Origin: an uncultured Saprospiraceae bacterium
Lineage (GTDB): Bacteria > Bacteroidota > Bacteroidia > Chitinophagales > Saprospiraceae
Length of the DNA: 59,302 nt
Reading direction: 5' to 3'
Assembly: GCA_937950315.1 (NCBI GenBank)
Contig: CALFDU010000029.1
Coordinates: 1-59,302, forward strand
Shown one piece after another: positions 51,901 to 59,302 of this stretch; position 1 is the first letter of the stretch, and the number at the start of each line of letters is the position of its first letter. Both the position numbers and the translations under genes were made by a program. Under the pieces are notes generated by a model. The model was not told the origin of the DNA. It saw only the letters and a list, made by a program, of their open reading frames with translations, and did not search any database.

Positions 51901-52323
51901 ATGATTGAAAACAATACCATTTTCCAAATTCATGAGCTGTCAAAGTTTCGCTCAACAGGAGAAAATTTAAGAAAAATTGGCTTTATTGTCTTCGAGGAAC
52001 AGTATAAAGAGCAAAGTGAACTGCTTCATAAGATCATTGGAGCTGTAGGCTTAGACTTGGAGAAGGATGTGGCGATTTTTGTCGTAGAGGCGAGTTCAGG
52101 GCGGATTGTATTGAATGAACTGAATGCGCATTCGCCATCTGAGCACTTATTTGTATTTGGGTTTTCTAAGTTTCAGGTATCGTTGCAAAGCGACTACCAT
52201 CCTCTCCATCCATTAATCACAGAAAAATTTGTCATTCATCCTTGCTTTTCATTGACCGAGTTGGTTACTGAAACGGATAAGAAAAAATTGCTCTGGTCAT
52301 ATCTCAAGAAAATATTTAAGTAG
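51901..52323 (+). CDS. Uncharacterised protein coupled to rdgB
   Basis: A 140-residue soluble protein I cannot place firmly. Strand/helix alternation is clear: VAIFVVEASSGRIVLNEL, then HLFVFGFSKFQVSLQSDYHP and a closing HPCFSLTELVTETDKKKLLWSYLKKIFK. The FSLTEL...K-x-LLW-x-LKKI ending faintly recalls the end of the DNA polymerase III psi subunit (HolD: ASPALTDL...ALWQQI). That is a weak, memory-based similarity. Its TAG stop overlaps the GTG of rdgB by one base, so the two are co-translated. That fits either a replication or a nucleotide-hygiene setting. Confidence 0.7.
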   Translation: MIENNTIFQIHELSKFRSTGENLRKIGFIVFEEQYKEQSELLHKIIGAVGLDLEKDVAIFVVEASSGRIVLNELNAHSPSEHLFVFGFSKFQVSLQSDYHPLHPLITEKFVIHPCFSLTELVTETDKKKLLWSYLKKIFK

Positions 52324-52910
52324 TGGAATTAATTTTTGCAACAGGCAATCAAAACAAAGTAAAGGCAGTTCTTGCTATGGTTCCAGCATCCTTAGATCTC
52401 ACCATCAAGTCGATGGGAGAAATAGGTATCACCGATGACATCCCCGAAACCCAAAACACTTTTTCTGGAAACGCGCTTCAGAAAAGCATGTACTTATATG
52501 AGAAATTGAATGTTGATGTTTTCTCCGAAGACTCAGGCTTAGAAATTGAAGCACTCAACAACGAGCCTGGCGTGTATTCTGCCCGCTATGCAGGTGAAGA
52601 TAAAAACCATGAAGCCAATATGGATTTGGTTCTCAAAAAAATGCAGGGAATCGAAAATAGAAAAGCAAGATTCAGAGCCACAATTTCACTGATCTTAAAT
52701 GGAAAAGAAAAACGTTTTGAAGGTTTTGTCAATGGAAAAATTGCTCACGAAAGAAAAGGCACTGGAGGTTTCGGATATGATCCAATATTTATTCCTGATG
52801 GATTTCTATATAGTTTTGGACAATTACCTAGTGAAGTAAAATATGGTATGAGCCATCGATCACGTGCTCTTGAGAAAATGATAGACTACTTGGTGACACT
52901 TCAAACTTAG
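52323..52910 (+). CDS. rdgB: Non-canonical purine NTP pyrophosphatase (RdgB/HAM1)
   Basis: A 195-residue enzyme that hydrolyses ITP, dITP and XTP to monophosphates, keeping deaminated purines out of DNA and RNA. It opens with the substrate loop FATGNQNKVKAV (family pattern T/S-x-N-x-x-K). It continues with SFSGNAL-type TFSGNALQKS, VFSEDSGLEIEALNNEPGVYSARYAGED and the C-terminal GTGGFGYDPIFIPDG and MSHRSRAL. All key residues are visible. It begins with GTG overlapping the upstream stop and overlaps the convergent prenyltransferase gene by 4 bases. Confidence 0.96.
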   Translation: MELIFATGNQNKVKAVLAMVPASLDLTIKSMGEIGITDDIPETQNTFSGNALQKSMYLYEKLNVDVFSEDSGLEIEALNNEPGVYSARYAGEDKNHEANMDLVLKKMQGIENRKARFRATISLILNGKEKRFEGFVNGKIAHERKGTGGFGYDPIFIPDGFLYSFGQLPSEVKYGMSHRSRALEKMIDYLVTLQT

Positions 52911-53770
52911 ATAAGCACTGCATCTACAATAAAACACAATCCAAACACCAGACTTGCCATTCCGTTGGTCTTAAAGAAAGCCATATCTACTTTGGATAGA
53001 TCGTCAAACTTGACCAACTTGTGTTGATAGAAAACCAACACCAAGAAAACCAATGTTCCTGCACCAAAAAGATATCTAAGTTCAACATACTTCATCGCAC
53101 ATAAATAAGCTGCGGTCAACAATGCCGCCACGCAGATAAAATGTACAAATAGAGATAAGGTCAAAGCGCCTTTTGCACCCAGCTTGCTTGGAATAGAATG
53201 CAATCCAAGATTTTTATCAACACCTTCATCCTGCAAGGCATAGATAATATCAAATCCCGCAACCCAAGTCAAAACAACCACGCCATACAAAACCGGAATA
53301 ATAGAAAAAGCTCCTACCACAGCCAAGTAAGCACCAATAGGCGCCAATGCCAATCCTACACCGAGAATAAAGTGGGCCAATGAAGTAAATCGTTTGGCAT
53401 AAGAATATCCCAACACCACAATCAAGGCTACTGGACTAAGATAAAAGCATATCGGATTGATAAAATAAGTCGTAACAATAAAAAGTAAAACATTTGCGCA
53501 AGCGAAAAGCAAAACCTTACCTGCATCCAACTTTCCCGCTGGAATTTCGCGACTAGCAGTTCTAGGATTTTTCGCATCAATTTTCCTATCGGCCCATCTA
53601 TTGAATGCCATCGCAGCATTACGTGCAAAGACCATGCACAGCACAACAAGACCCAATGCCTTCCACTCGATGGTTCCTTGATCAAGCACTGCGAGAAAGA
53701 AACCCACCATTGCAAACGGAAGTGCAAAAATAGTGTGACTGAATTTTACTAGTTTAAAGTAATCCTTCAT
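52907..53770 (-). CDS. UbiA-family prenyltransferase, probable MqnP
   Basis: A 287-residue membrane prenyltransferase with eight or nine helices. The two Asp-rich motifs that bind prenyl diphosphate and magnesium are NRWADRKIDAKN (first) and YALQDEGVDKN (second). Genes of this type are often annotated as 4-hydroxybenzoate octaprenyltransferase. In organisms using the futalosine pathway the same group prenylates a menaquinone precursor (MqnP). Because mqnE is in this window, and no ubiquinone is expected in Bacteroidota, MqnP is the more likely identity. One copy of the 13-mer repeat lies within the gene. Start ATG at 53770. Confidence 0.88.
   Translation of the reverse strand: MKDYFKLVKFSHTIFALPFAMVGFFLAVLDQGTIEWKALGLVVLCMVFARNAAMAFNRWADRKIDAKNPRTASREIPAGKLDAGKVLLFACANVLLFIVTTYFINPICFYLSPVALIVVLGYSYAKRFTSLAHFILGVGLALAPIGAYLAVVGAFSIIPVLYGVVVLTWVAGFDIIYALQDEGVDKNLGLHSIPSKLGAKGALTLSLFVHFICVAALLTAAYLCAMKYVELRYLFGAGTLVFLVLVFYQHKLVKFDDLSKVDMAFFKTNGMASLVFGLCFIVDAVLI
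53492..53504 (+). repeat. 13-mer ATTTGCGCAAGCG, copy 5
   Basis: Exact copy inside the prenyltransferase gene, on the non-coding strand. The gene reads Phe-Ala-Cys-Ala-Asn across it, a different frame from the signal-peptide copies. It is preceded by C. Confidence 0.8.
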
Positions 53771-53826
53771 ACTACGAAAGTAACATATTAGCGGTCCTTA
53801 AGTTTATTCTCCTTGGCAATACTCAC

Positions 53827-53865
53827 AAAAAAAGCCTACAACTTTGCGTTGCAGGCCCTTTTTAA
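53827..53865 (-). terminator. Intrinsic terminator after the DUF1573 gene
   Basis: GCCTACAAC (53834-53842) pairs with GTTGCAGGC (53848-53856) with one mismatch and a 5-base loop. On the minus strand it runs into seven T. It lies about 30 bases after the DUF1573 stop. Confidence 0.85.
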
Positions 53866-53886
53866 TTCTTATCGTTGCGCTTCTAA

Positions 53887-54420
53887 TTATTGAGCTGCCT
53901 CTTCAGGCTTGTTTACTTTTCCTTTGATAGTAAGGTAAGTGTTTGCAGGATCAGTGTTAGCAGTAATAGTTACTCTCTTAGACTGAAGGTTTCCTCCAAC
54001 TTTTCCTTTTCCTTTTGAATCAAAAGTTACATCGATATCAGCAGTTTCTCCTGGTGCGATTGGGTTTCTTGGCCAGTTAGGAACTGTACATCCACATGAT
54101 CCTTTTGCATTTGAAATGATCAAAGGCTCTGATCCAGTGTTTGTGAATGTGTACTTGTGATTTACTTTTTCTCCTTCCATAACTTCTCCGAAGTCATATG
54201 TTTCTTCAGTAAACTTTAAAGTAGTAAGAGGTCCAGCAGGTACTGCAGGCTCAGTTGAAGTAGCTGCTGCTGCATTGGTTGTAGTAGTTGCTGCTGAAGG
54301 CACGCTTCTTAGATCCTCAACTGCTGCTTCAGCAGTATTTACAGCACCATCGTTTTTACATGCTACCAATGACATTGAAGCCAAAACAAAAACTAGGCTT
54401 AATAATTTGAAATTTCTCAT
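53887..54420 (-). CDS. DUF1573 lipoprotein
   Basis: A 177-residue lipoprotein. The signal peptide ends in LVAC with lipid-bearing Cys21. A low-complexity Ala/Thr-rich spacer (about 30-65, including a TTTT run) leads to the DUF1573 immunoglobulin-like module: TYDFGEVMEGEKVNHKYTFTN, then NAKGSCGCTVPNWP and IAPGETADIDVTFDSKGK. The CGCT motif is the family hallmark. Its function is not known; it sits at the cell surface or in the periplasm. It has a well-formed promoter and its own terminator, so it is a single-gene unit. Confidence 0.92.
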   Translation of the reverse strand: MRNFKLLSLVFVLASMSLVACKNDGAVNTAEAAVEDLRSVPSAATTTTNAAAATSTEPAVPAGPLTTLKFTEETYDFGEVMEGEKVNHKYTFTNTGSEPLIISNAKGSCGCTVPNWPRNPIAPGETADIDVTFDSKGKGKVGGNLQSKRVTITANTDPANTYLTIKGKVNKPEEAAQ

Positions 54421-54465
54421 CTTAGTGATTATATGAATTAAAAAATGTGTTTGCTTTATATATTA

Positions 54466-54495
54466 CAAAAGTATGCCAGATATTACGAAAGTCAA
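54466..54495 (-). promoter_or_regulatory. Promoter of the DUF1573 gene
   Basis: On the minus strand the -33 TTG (54493-54495) is followed after 19 bases by TACTTTTG (54466-54473), a perfect TAnnTTTG. The ATG lies 45 bases downstream of the -7 element. It is the best-matching Bacteroidota promoter seen in the window. Confidence 0.7.
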
Positions 54496-54560
54496 GAATC
54501 ATAATATCAGTTAACAACCGATTAACAACCTATTTTAAAGGCATTATTCTCTGACATTCC

Positions 54561-56171
54561 TTATTTTTCGGCTATCCAAGCATCAAATGCTTGCAAATCC
54601 TTGGTATTCAGGCACATATCGGCCGTCAACCCTCCTTTACTCGCCGCACATACGCCATAATGTATGTCACGAATACCAGCAATACTGTGTGCATCAGGAT
54701 TGATACTGATCATAACTCCCTTTTCCATGGCTTTGTTTATATATCGCCAATCCATATCTAATCTATAAGGATTGGCATTCATCTCAATAACCACATTATT
54801 TGCCGCGCAAGCATCAATCACCTTTGCAAAATCAACAGGATAACCTTTTCGCGACAACAATAACCGTCCAGTTGGATGTCCTAGTATCCGAGTGTATGGA
54901 TTTTCGATGGCCTTGATCAATCTAGTAGTGGCTTTTTCTACGTCCATTTTTAATACCGAATGGACCGAAGCCACAATTACATCCAACTTTCCTAAAATTT
55001 CATCTGGGTAATCAAGATCACCATTGAATAAAATGTCAGATTCAATTCCGCTATAAATACGTATTCCACTTATTTTGTTCAGCTCTGCAATTTCCTCTAA
55101 TTGATCCAACAAGCGATCTTCCTTCAGACCATTGGCATAAAAAGCGGATTGAGAATGATCGGTTATGACCAGATATTCATACCCAAGTTTTTCCGTTTCT
55201 TGCGCCATTTCTGCTAGCGTATTGACACCATCACTATAGGTGCTGTGATTGTGCACCACCCCTTTTATATCTTCATCCGTCACTATGAGACTTTCGTCAA
55301 ATGGGCGGCCGCTCAACCAATCAATGTTCTCTTTTTCACGGAGAAAAGCTGGATGAAAATCCAATTCCAATTTCTCATAAATATCTTCCTCACTTTCTCC
55401 TTCAATGCCCTCCAATTCAAAATGGTCTAAATACTTTTCATCGCTGCTCGTCTCTAATAATACTTGCCAAAAACTCTCTTCTTCTGCCTCGATAAAAAAG
55501 ACTGGAAAGCCTTCGTATTCGTATTCATCCTCTTCATTTTTGTATTGCTCAAACACGTCAGGGTCAATGGTGCTCAATATCTCAATCTGATTCACAATTT
55601 GACAACGACGGGCGATTTCACCTGTCAATTCAACCAATTCATTGGGAAAGTCCTCCTGTAATTGTTCTACAAGTTGTCTGGCAGGCTGCTCCAAGGTTGC
55701 GTAGTGAAACTTGTCTCTTGAGCTAAGATGATATTCAATCTGCTCTTTGATCGAAGCTTGCGTTTTCTGCCCAAAACCTTTTAAGTCAACCAATCTATTT
55801 TCATTGCACGCATATAACAGTTCACCTGGAGATTCAATTTCAAGTTCCTTCCAAAGCTTGTCCACTTTCTTAGGACCGAGACCTTTGATCATCAGCATTT
55901 CCACGATTCCAGGAGGTGTCAGATCGAGATATTCTTGCAGCATGGCCATTTCTCCAGTGCTTACCAGTTCCATTATTTTCGATTGGATGGCCTTTCCTAT
56001 ACCAGGAAGAGCGGCTATCTCTTCTTCAGACATTTGTGACAATGGATCAGGAAATTTCCTTAAGGAATTGTAGGCACTGCTGTAAGACCTGATTTTAAAG
56101 GAATTTTCTCCATTTAATTCCATCAATTTTGCCAATAGATTAAACTTTCGTGCTATGTCTTTATTATTCAT
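54561..56171 (-). CDS. PolX-like protein: HhH domain, inactive palm, intact PHP domain
   Basis: A 536-residue protein laid out like bacterial family X DNA polymerase: an N-terminal 8-kDa/HhH part (IAALPGIGKAIQSKI, IKGLGPKKVDKLW, LKGFGQKTQASI), a palm region (about 150-290) and a C-terminal PHP domain (about 305-530). In the palm, the usual GSxRR...GDxD reads TGEIARRCQIVNQIEIL and the later VDLR position reads VFFIE, so the catalytic aspartates are lost. The PHP site is intact: VHNHSTYSDG, ITDHSQS, GIESDIL, SVHSVL, GHPTGRL, NANPYRLD and NPDAHS. It is probably a DNA-binding phosphoesterase or 3'-end-processing enzyme without polymerase activity. It is the only PolX-type gene here. Confidence 0.88.
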   Translation of the reverse strand: MNNKDIARKFNLLAKLMELNGENSFKIRSYSSAYNSLRKFPDPLSQMSEEEIAALPGIGKAIQSKIMELVSTGEMAMLQEYLDLTPPGIVEMLMIKGLGPKKVDKLWKELEIESPGELLYACNENRLVDLKGFGQKTQASIKEQIEYHLSSRDKFHYATLEQPARQLVEQLQEDFPNELVELTGEIARRCQIVNQIEILSTIDPDVFEQYKNEEDEYEYEGFPVFFIEAEEESFWQVLLETSSDEKYLDHFELEGIEGESEEDIYEKLELDFHPAFLREKENIDWLSGRPFDESLIVTDEDIKGVVHNHSTYSDGVNTLAEMAQETEKLGYEYLVITDHSQSAFYANGLKEDRLLDQLEEIAELNKISGIRIYSGIESDILFNGDLDYPDEILGKLDVIVASVHSVLKMDVEKATTRLIKAIENPYTRILGHPTGRLLLSRKGYPVDFAKVIDACAANNVVIEMNANPYRLDMDWRYINKAMEKGVMISINPDAHSIAGIRDIHYGVCAASKGGLTADMCLNTKDLQAFDAWIAEK

Positions 56172-56235
56172 TTGATACTTGGTAAATCACTTATATGTTA
56201 TAAATTTGTAATATTAACGTAAAATTAGTTTAGCT

Positions 56236-56835
56236 ATGAAAAATTTCTTATTCATTTTCTCAATTCTCTTTCTTTATTCTTGTGGAGGAACAGGATCTAA
56301 TGCTCCTGCTGTAGGTACTCCATCCACCAATGCAGACCTAGCAGGCTTTACTGAAGTAGCTATGCAAGGCTCAGATGCGGTTTATAATGAAAAGAAAAAC
56401 GGAGCTGGTGGAATGTCAGAATCAGGATATACGCTCAATGGGAAAAAGAACGGTCCTTGGATCAAATACCATGAAGACAATGGAAGAATCATGACCATGG
56501 AATCATGGGTTGATGGTCAATTAAATGGACCTACATTAAATTTCAACAATAGAGGTCAGATAGAATCTAAGTCAGAATACAAAGGAGGACAATTTGATGG
56601 AGTCGTAGAAACATACAAGTTTGGAAGAACGGAAAAATCTACTCCATATGTGAACGGAAAAATTCAAGGAATGTACCAAGAATACAACCAAAAAGGCAAG
56701 CTTTTAAAAGAAGTAGAATTTAATAACGGTGTGCAAGATGGTACAATGAAATACTATGATGATGAAGGCAATATCACGGTAGAATACATCTACAAAAATG
56801 GTGAAAAAGTCTCAGGAGGAATCATCCAAAAATAA
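56236..56835 (+). CDS. MORN-repeat (YwqK-like) lipoprotein
   Basis: A 199-residue lipoprotein. The lipobox ends LYSC with Cys16, followed by a short Gly/Ser/Thr linker. Five or so repeats of about 23 residues follow with the pattern G-x-x-x-G-x-(Y/W)-x-x-Y-x-x-x-G, such as LNGKKNGPWIKYHEDNGRI, VDGQLNGPTLNFNNRGQI and VNGKIQGMYQEYNQKGKL. These are MORN-type or YwqK-like repeats. Related proteins are annotated as toxin-antitoxin YwqK antitoxins, but nothing here supports a toxin partner. It is probably a surface or periplasmic repeat protein. Its own terminator follows. Confidence 0.88.
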   Translation: MKNFLFIFSILFLYSCGGTGSNAPAVGTPSTNADLAGFTEVAMQGSDAVYNEKKNGAGGMSESGYTLNGKKNGPWIKYHEDNGRIMTMESWVDGQLNGPTLNFNNRGQIESKSEYKGGQFDGVVETYKFGRTEKSTPYVNGKIQGMYQEYNQKGKLLKEVEFNNGVQDGTMKYYDDEGNITVEYIYKNGEKVSGGIIQK

Positions 56836-56852
56836 GCACCTTACTTAATAAG

Positions 56853-56893
56853 AAAAAGCAGCATTTGAATATATTCAGATGCTGCTTTTTTTA
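56853..56893 (+). terminator. Intrinsic terminator after the MORN lipoprotein
   Basis: GCAGCATTTGAAT (56858-56870) pairs with ATTCAGATGCTGC (56873-56885), with one G-U pair and a 2-base gap within the loop, followed by TTTTTTT. A strong hairpin. Confidence 0.9.
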
Positions 56894-56984
56894 TACCCCT
56901 TATTGGACTTGATCATAGCCTCTACATGTGTTAAAATTCAGCTATAATATTAATATGCAGGCTACTACATATTAAAAATATATC

Positions 56985-56992
56985 TATATTTG
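56985..56992 (+). promoter_or_regulatory. Candidate -7 element for the right-edge gene
   Basis: TATATTTG fits TAnnTTTG and lies 21 bases before the ATG at 57014. No TTG was found at the expected -33 position. Confidence 0.45.
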
Positions 56993-57013
56993 TTTATACT
57001 AAGAAACTACACA

Positions 57014-59302
57014 ATGAACGAATTAAGGATCACTCACCCAGAGGTAAAAGCCCTATTATCTGACCTCAATAATTACTCTAGAGCAAGCGTAAGCTTTAGT
57101 AAGAAAAGTCAGAGTCTTGAGATTTTGCAGAACCTGGTTTTGGAAGGACTAAAAAAGGGAAAGAGAATTGGAATTGTATCTAGCGATGCAACAGCCAGAC
57201 AAAATATCGAAACAGATTTAAGCAATATTGGATTTCTAAATCTAGTAATGAATCTCTGCAAGAATGATGGCATCCTATATGCCGAAGATTTAAACTTCAC
57301 ACGAATCCTTAGAGACCACGTGACCAAGTCTGTCGACCTAAACTATTTACACCATATAAAAGGATTGACCAACAATCATCTATCTTCCCTACTCCACGCA
57401 TATGAATCTATGGATATGGAAGTCATAGAAGATTTAACATGGCAAGCATTGGTCGATTACAAAGCACTACTTGAAAGAGAATGCTGGACTACCGTACTCG
57501 ACAAAGAAGTCGACGACATGAAATTCAGCTGGAATCTGGACGAACTGATGGAATTGAGAAAAGATTTGCAGTACAAGGTTCAGAATTTCAGAATGCATTA
57601 CACCAGTCTAAAAGAAGTAGATCCTTTTACACCTTCATTTTATCAAGGAGTGAAGGAAGAAACTGAAATCGATGAGCGCATTACCTATTGCTATGACTTA
57701 ATCGATAGCTTAAAAGGCATTCAACACAAGATTAAGGATCTTGCAGAGAGAGAACGAACAATGGCATTGGCTGATTCTTCGGTTACATTCAACCAGGTGA
57801 AGCAGGCATGCAACGAGTTATTTAAACTTAAATCACTGGTGATCTACTTAGAAGCAAAACAAAAAGTAAATCCATTAAAGACAGGATTGCTCGGCTTTGA
57901 AAAAGATCCTCTTGAAAAAGAATTACTTCTGTTGAAGGAATCAATCAAAGAACAGATTGAGATCATCAAAAACAATACTGAAATCAATACACTCAATATG
58001 TCCAATTACCAGTCCATAGATATCGCTGGTATCAAAAATCAGTTGGAAGATATTTTTGTATTTGATATGCAAGATGAAGAGTCATTGGTTTTCAACATAG
58101 ACGATCAAATTGATGAAATAAAGAATTTATACTTTGGTATAAACAGCAAAGAGTGGTTGAATAAATCATACCACATCAGCAAAAAACATCATGACCATGT
58201 CATCAATGACATCAACAAAACCATCGTTGATATTCAACGTGCGGTAAACTTCATTGTAAACAACAATGATTACATCATGTGGTCAATCGATGCAACAACA
58301 CAGAGCGAAACAGCCCATGCTCTACAAGAGGTGATCAATCCATTGATGCAGACGGATTCAGAAGAATGGTGCGATATTTTTGAGAACTGGTATTTGATGA
58401 AAATCTTAAATCAAAACTTCAGCCATCAATTTGTTGAAGCCTTTGATTATGAATCATTTGTGAATCAACTTAAAGATGAGCAAAAGATCGAAATGGAATA
58501 CATTCAAAACTATTGGAGACAGCAAAAAATCTGGGCCAATACTACTTTTGAAGAAGATCAGACAAACATCAGAAGAATGTTGCATAGTCAGATCAACAGA
58601 ATCAATGGAGACATCGCATTATCAAGTTGGGGTAAATTAATTTCTACCTACTTCCCTATTACTATCATCGATGAGAAGAAGATTGTAAATAACATGGAAC
58701 TATTGAATACATGGGATTACATTTTTGTTGTAGATGGAACAGACCTCATTAAAAAAATAGGCGATGCCAAAATCGGAATGGGAAAGAAATTAATCGCCAT
58801 TCAATCGATCTCCAATCATGCTTATAAGCAAACAGACTTCACCGTAAATTCAGAAGGATTTTATTTTTCCAATGCACCTTCTGACAGCACACTTGAAAAC
58901 TCAAGAGTATTTAGTAAAGAGTTATTAAAGTATGGATTGCCTACCAAAGTATACCAAAACGCTTCAAACATTTATCTGTCATTTTGGACCGCTTCCAAAA
59001 ATGGACTGTTTGAGCGTATCGTAGGTGATGTAAAAGAAGTACACCTTGGAGACAACCCAACGGAGATGCTTCAAGACATTTTTGTACAGAACAAGAAGAT
59101 TCACTTCTTGATTCAAGATGGATTGATCAATCTTCAAAATGAACACAAACTCAATCAGATAGAATACATAGAATTGATGAAAATGAATGGCATCGAATTT
59201 AGAAACTTGTGGACCAAGGATTATTACCTGATCGGGAAAGATTTGATTTCTTCATTGTTGGCAGATCTCGCAACTACTAAAAAAGAAGTCGAAGCACCTT
59301 CT
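57014..59302 (+). CDS. Helicase/nuclease-like protein, 3'-truncated by the window
   Basis: An ATG at 57014 opens 763 codons that run off the right edge without a stop, so the true product is larger. The order of parts resembles DUF4011/AAA_11-type SF1 helicases ending in a Vsr-like nuclease. KKSQSLEILQNLVLEGLKKGKRIGIVSSD (about 34-62) sits where GxGKSQTI and the following strand should be, but the P-loop glycines and lysine are missing. The middle is helical (about 100-500). FPITIIDEKKI and WDYIFVVDGTDLIKK sit where the Walker B DEASQ strand should be. A late segment IHFLIQDGLIN, then NQIEYIELMKMNGIEFRNLWTKDYYL, resembles the nuclease end (IHRIWSTDW). Most catalytic signatures look eroded. 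This is a hypothesis from pattern only. Confidence 0.7.
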   Translation, partial: MNELRITHPEVKALLSDLNNYSRASVSFSKKSQSLEILQNLVLEGLKKGKRIGIVSSDATARQNIETDLSNIGFLNLVMNLCKNDGILYAEDLNFTRILRDHVTKSVDLNYLHHIKGLTNNHLSSLLHAYESMDMEVIEDLTWQALVDYKALLERECWTTVLDKEVDDMKFSWNLDELMELRKDLQYKVQNFRMHYTSLKEVDPFTPSFYQGVKEETEIDERITYCYDLIDSLKGIQHKIKDLAERERTMALADSSVTFNQVKQACNELFKLKSLVIYLEAKQKVNPLKTGLLGFEKDPLEKELLLLKESIKEQIEIIKNNTEINTLNMSNYQSIDIAGIKNQLEDIFVFDMQDEESLVFNIDDQIDEIKNLYFGINSKEWLNKSYHISKKHHDHVINDINKTIVDIQRAVNFIVNNNDYIMWSIDATTQSETAHALQEVINPLMQTDSEEWCDIFENWYLMKILNQNFSHQFVEAFDYESFVNQLKDEQKIEMEYIQNYWRQQKIWANTTFEEDQTNIRRMLHSQINRINGDIALSSWGKLISTYFPITIIDEKKIVNNMELLNTWDYIFVVDGTDLIKKIGDAKIGMGKKLIAIQSISNHAYKQTDFTVNSEGFYFSNAPSDSTLENSRVFSKELLKYGLPTKVYQNASNIYLSFWTASKNGLFERIVGDVKEVHLGDNPTEMLQDIFVQNKKIHFLIQDGLINLQNEHKLNQIEYIELMKMNGIEFRNLWTKDYYLIGKDLISSLLADLATTKKEVEAPS

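Noticed and set aside
54794-54812. A sixth copy of the 13-mer near TTTGCCGCGCAAGC
   Set aside because: It differs by a two-base insertion and the last base, and lies over Ala-Cys-Ala-Ala codons; it may be chance.
56236-56835. YwqK-type antitoxin of a toxin-antitoxin pair
   Set aside because: It is a lipoprotein with MORN-like repeats and its own terminator; no toxin gene is next to it.

Overview
The window looks like a chromosomal segment of a Bacteroidota bacterium. The signs are an AT-rich genome, a SusC/SusD-type outer-membrane pair, several carboxypeptidase-regulatory-like TonB-dependent receptors, DUF4249, DUF1573 and DUF3810 proteins, an ECF sigma factor with a small membrane partner, frequent TTG/GTG starts without obvious Shine-Dalgarno sequences, and TAnnTTTG/TTG (-7/-33) promoters. 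A menaquinone futalosine-pathway enzyme (MqnE) and a UbiA/MqnP-type prenyltransferase point towards Cytophagia- or Saprospiria-like lineages rather than classical Flavobacteriia. That placement is an inference.

Layout. 0-14.7 kb: valS; an ECF sigma/membrane protein pair; a DUF4249 lipoprotein with its TonB receptor; a TraB/GumN protein behind an Lrp regulator; xseA-xseB; then a leftward run asnB, M24 aminopeptidase, alpha/beta hydrolase, with an AsnC-type regulator divergent from asnB. 14.7-25.2 kb is the least ordinary part: a small Cys-containing protein; a DISM-type membrane adenylate cyclase whose stop codon overlaps the start of a protein resembling the N-terminal half of VioB/RebD; a tandem pair of paralogous proteins of unknown family; a signal-less sedolisin (S53) protease; a VTT/DedA-like membrane protein; and a DUF1508 membrane protein with a heptad repeat. 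25.3-32 kb: tRNA-Thr(UGU), GNAT and DUF3810 genes, trxA, a DUF58-PPK2-S4 operon, and a leftward symporter/metallophosphoesterase pair. 32-45 kb: a SusC/SusD pair, a DUF2064 protein, AlkB-type hydroxylase, mqnE, a glycosyltransferase, a lactate-oxidase-like enzyme coupled to an M20 peptidase, and an LpxR-like protein. 45-59.3 kb: two divergent TonB receptors, ilvE, an uncharacterised protein coupled to rdgB, the MqnP-like prenyltransferase, a DUF1573 lipoprotein, a PHP/PolX-like protein with a dead polymerase palm, a MORN-like lipoprotein, and a large gene cut by the right edge that looks like a decayed SF1 helicase-nuclease.

Two observations stand out. First, the 13-mer ATTTGCGCAAGCG occurs five times between 30.4 and 53.5 kb, on both strands, in different reading frames and once between genes; chance should give far less than one copy. 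Second, the 15-23.4 kb block combines a cyclase, a stand-alone VioB/RebD N-terminal-like protein, the paralogue pair and the S53 protease in a gene arrangement I do not recognise as any described system.

No rRNA, CRISPR array, insertion sequence, integrase or phage gene was seen.
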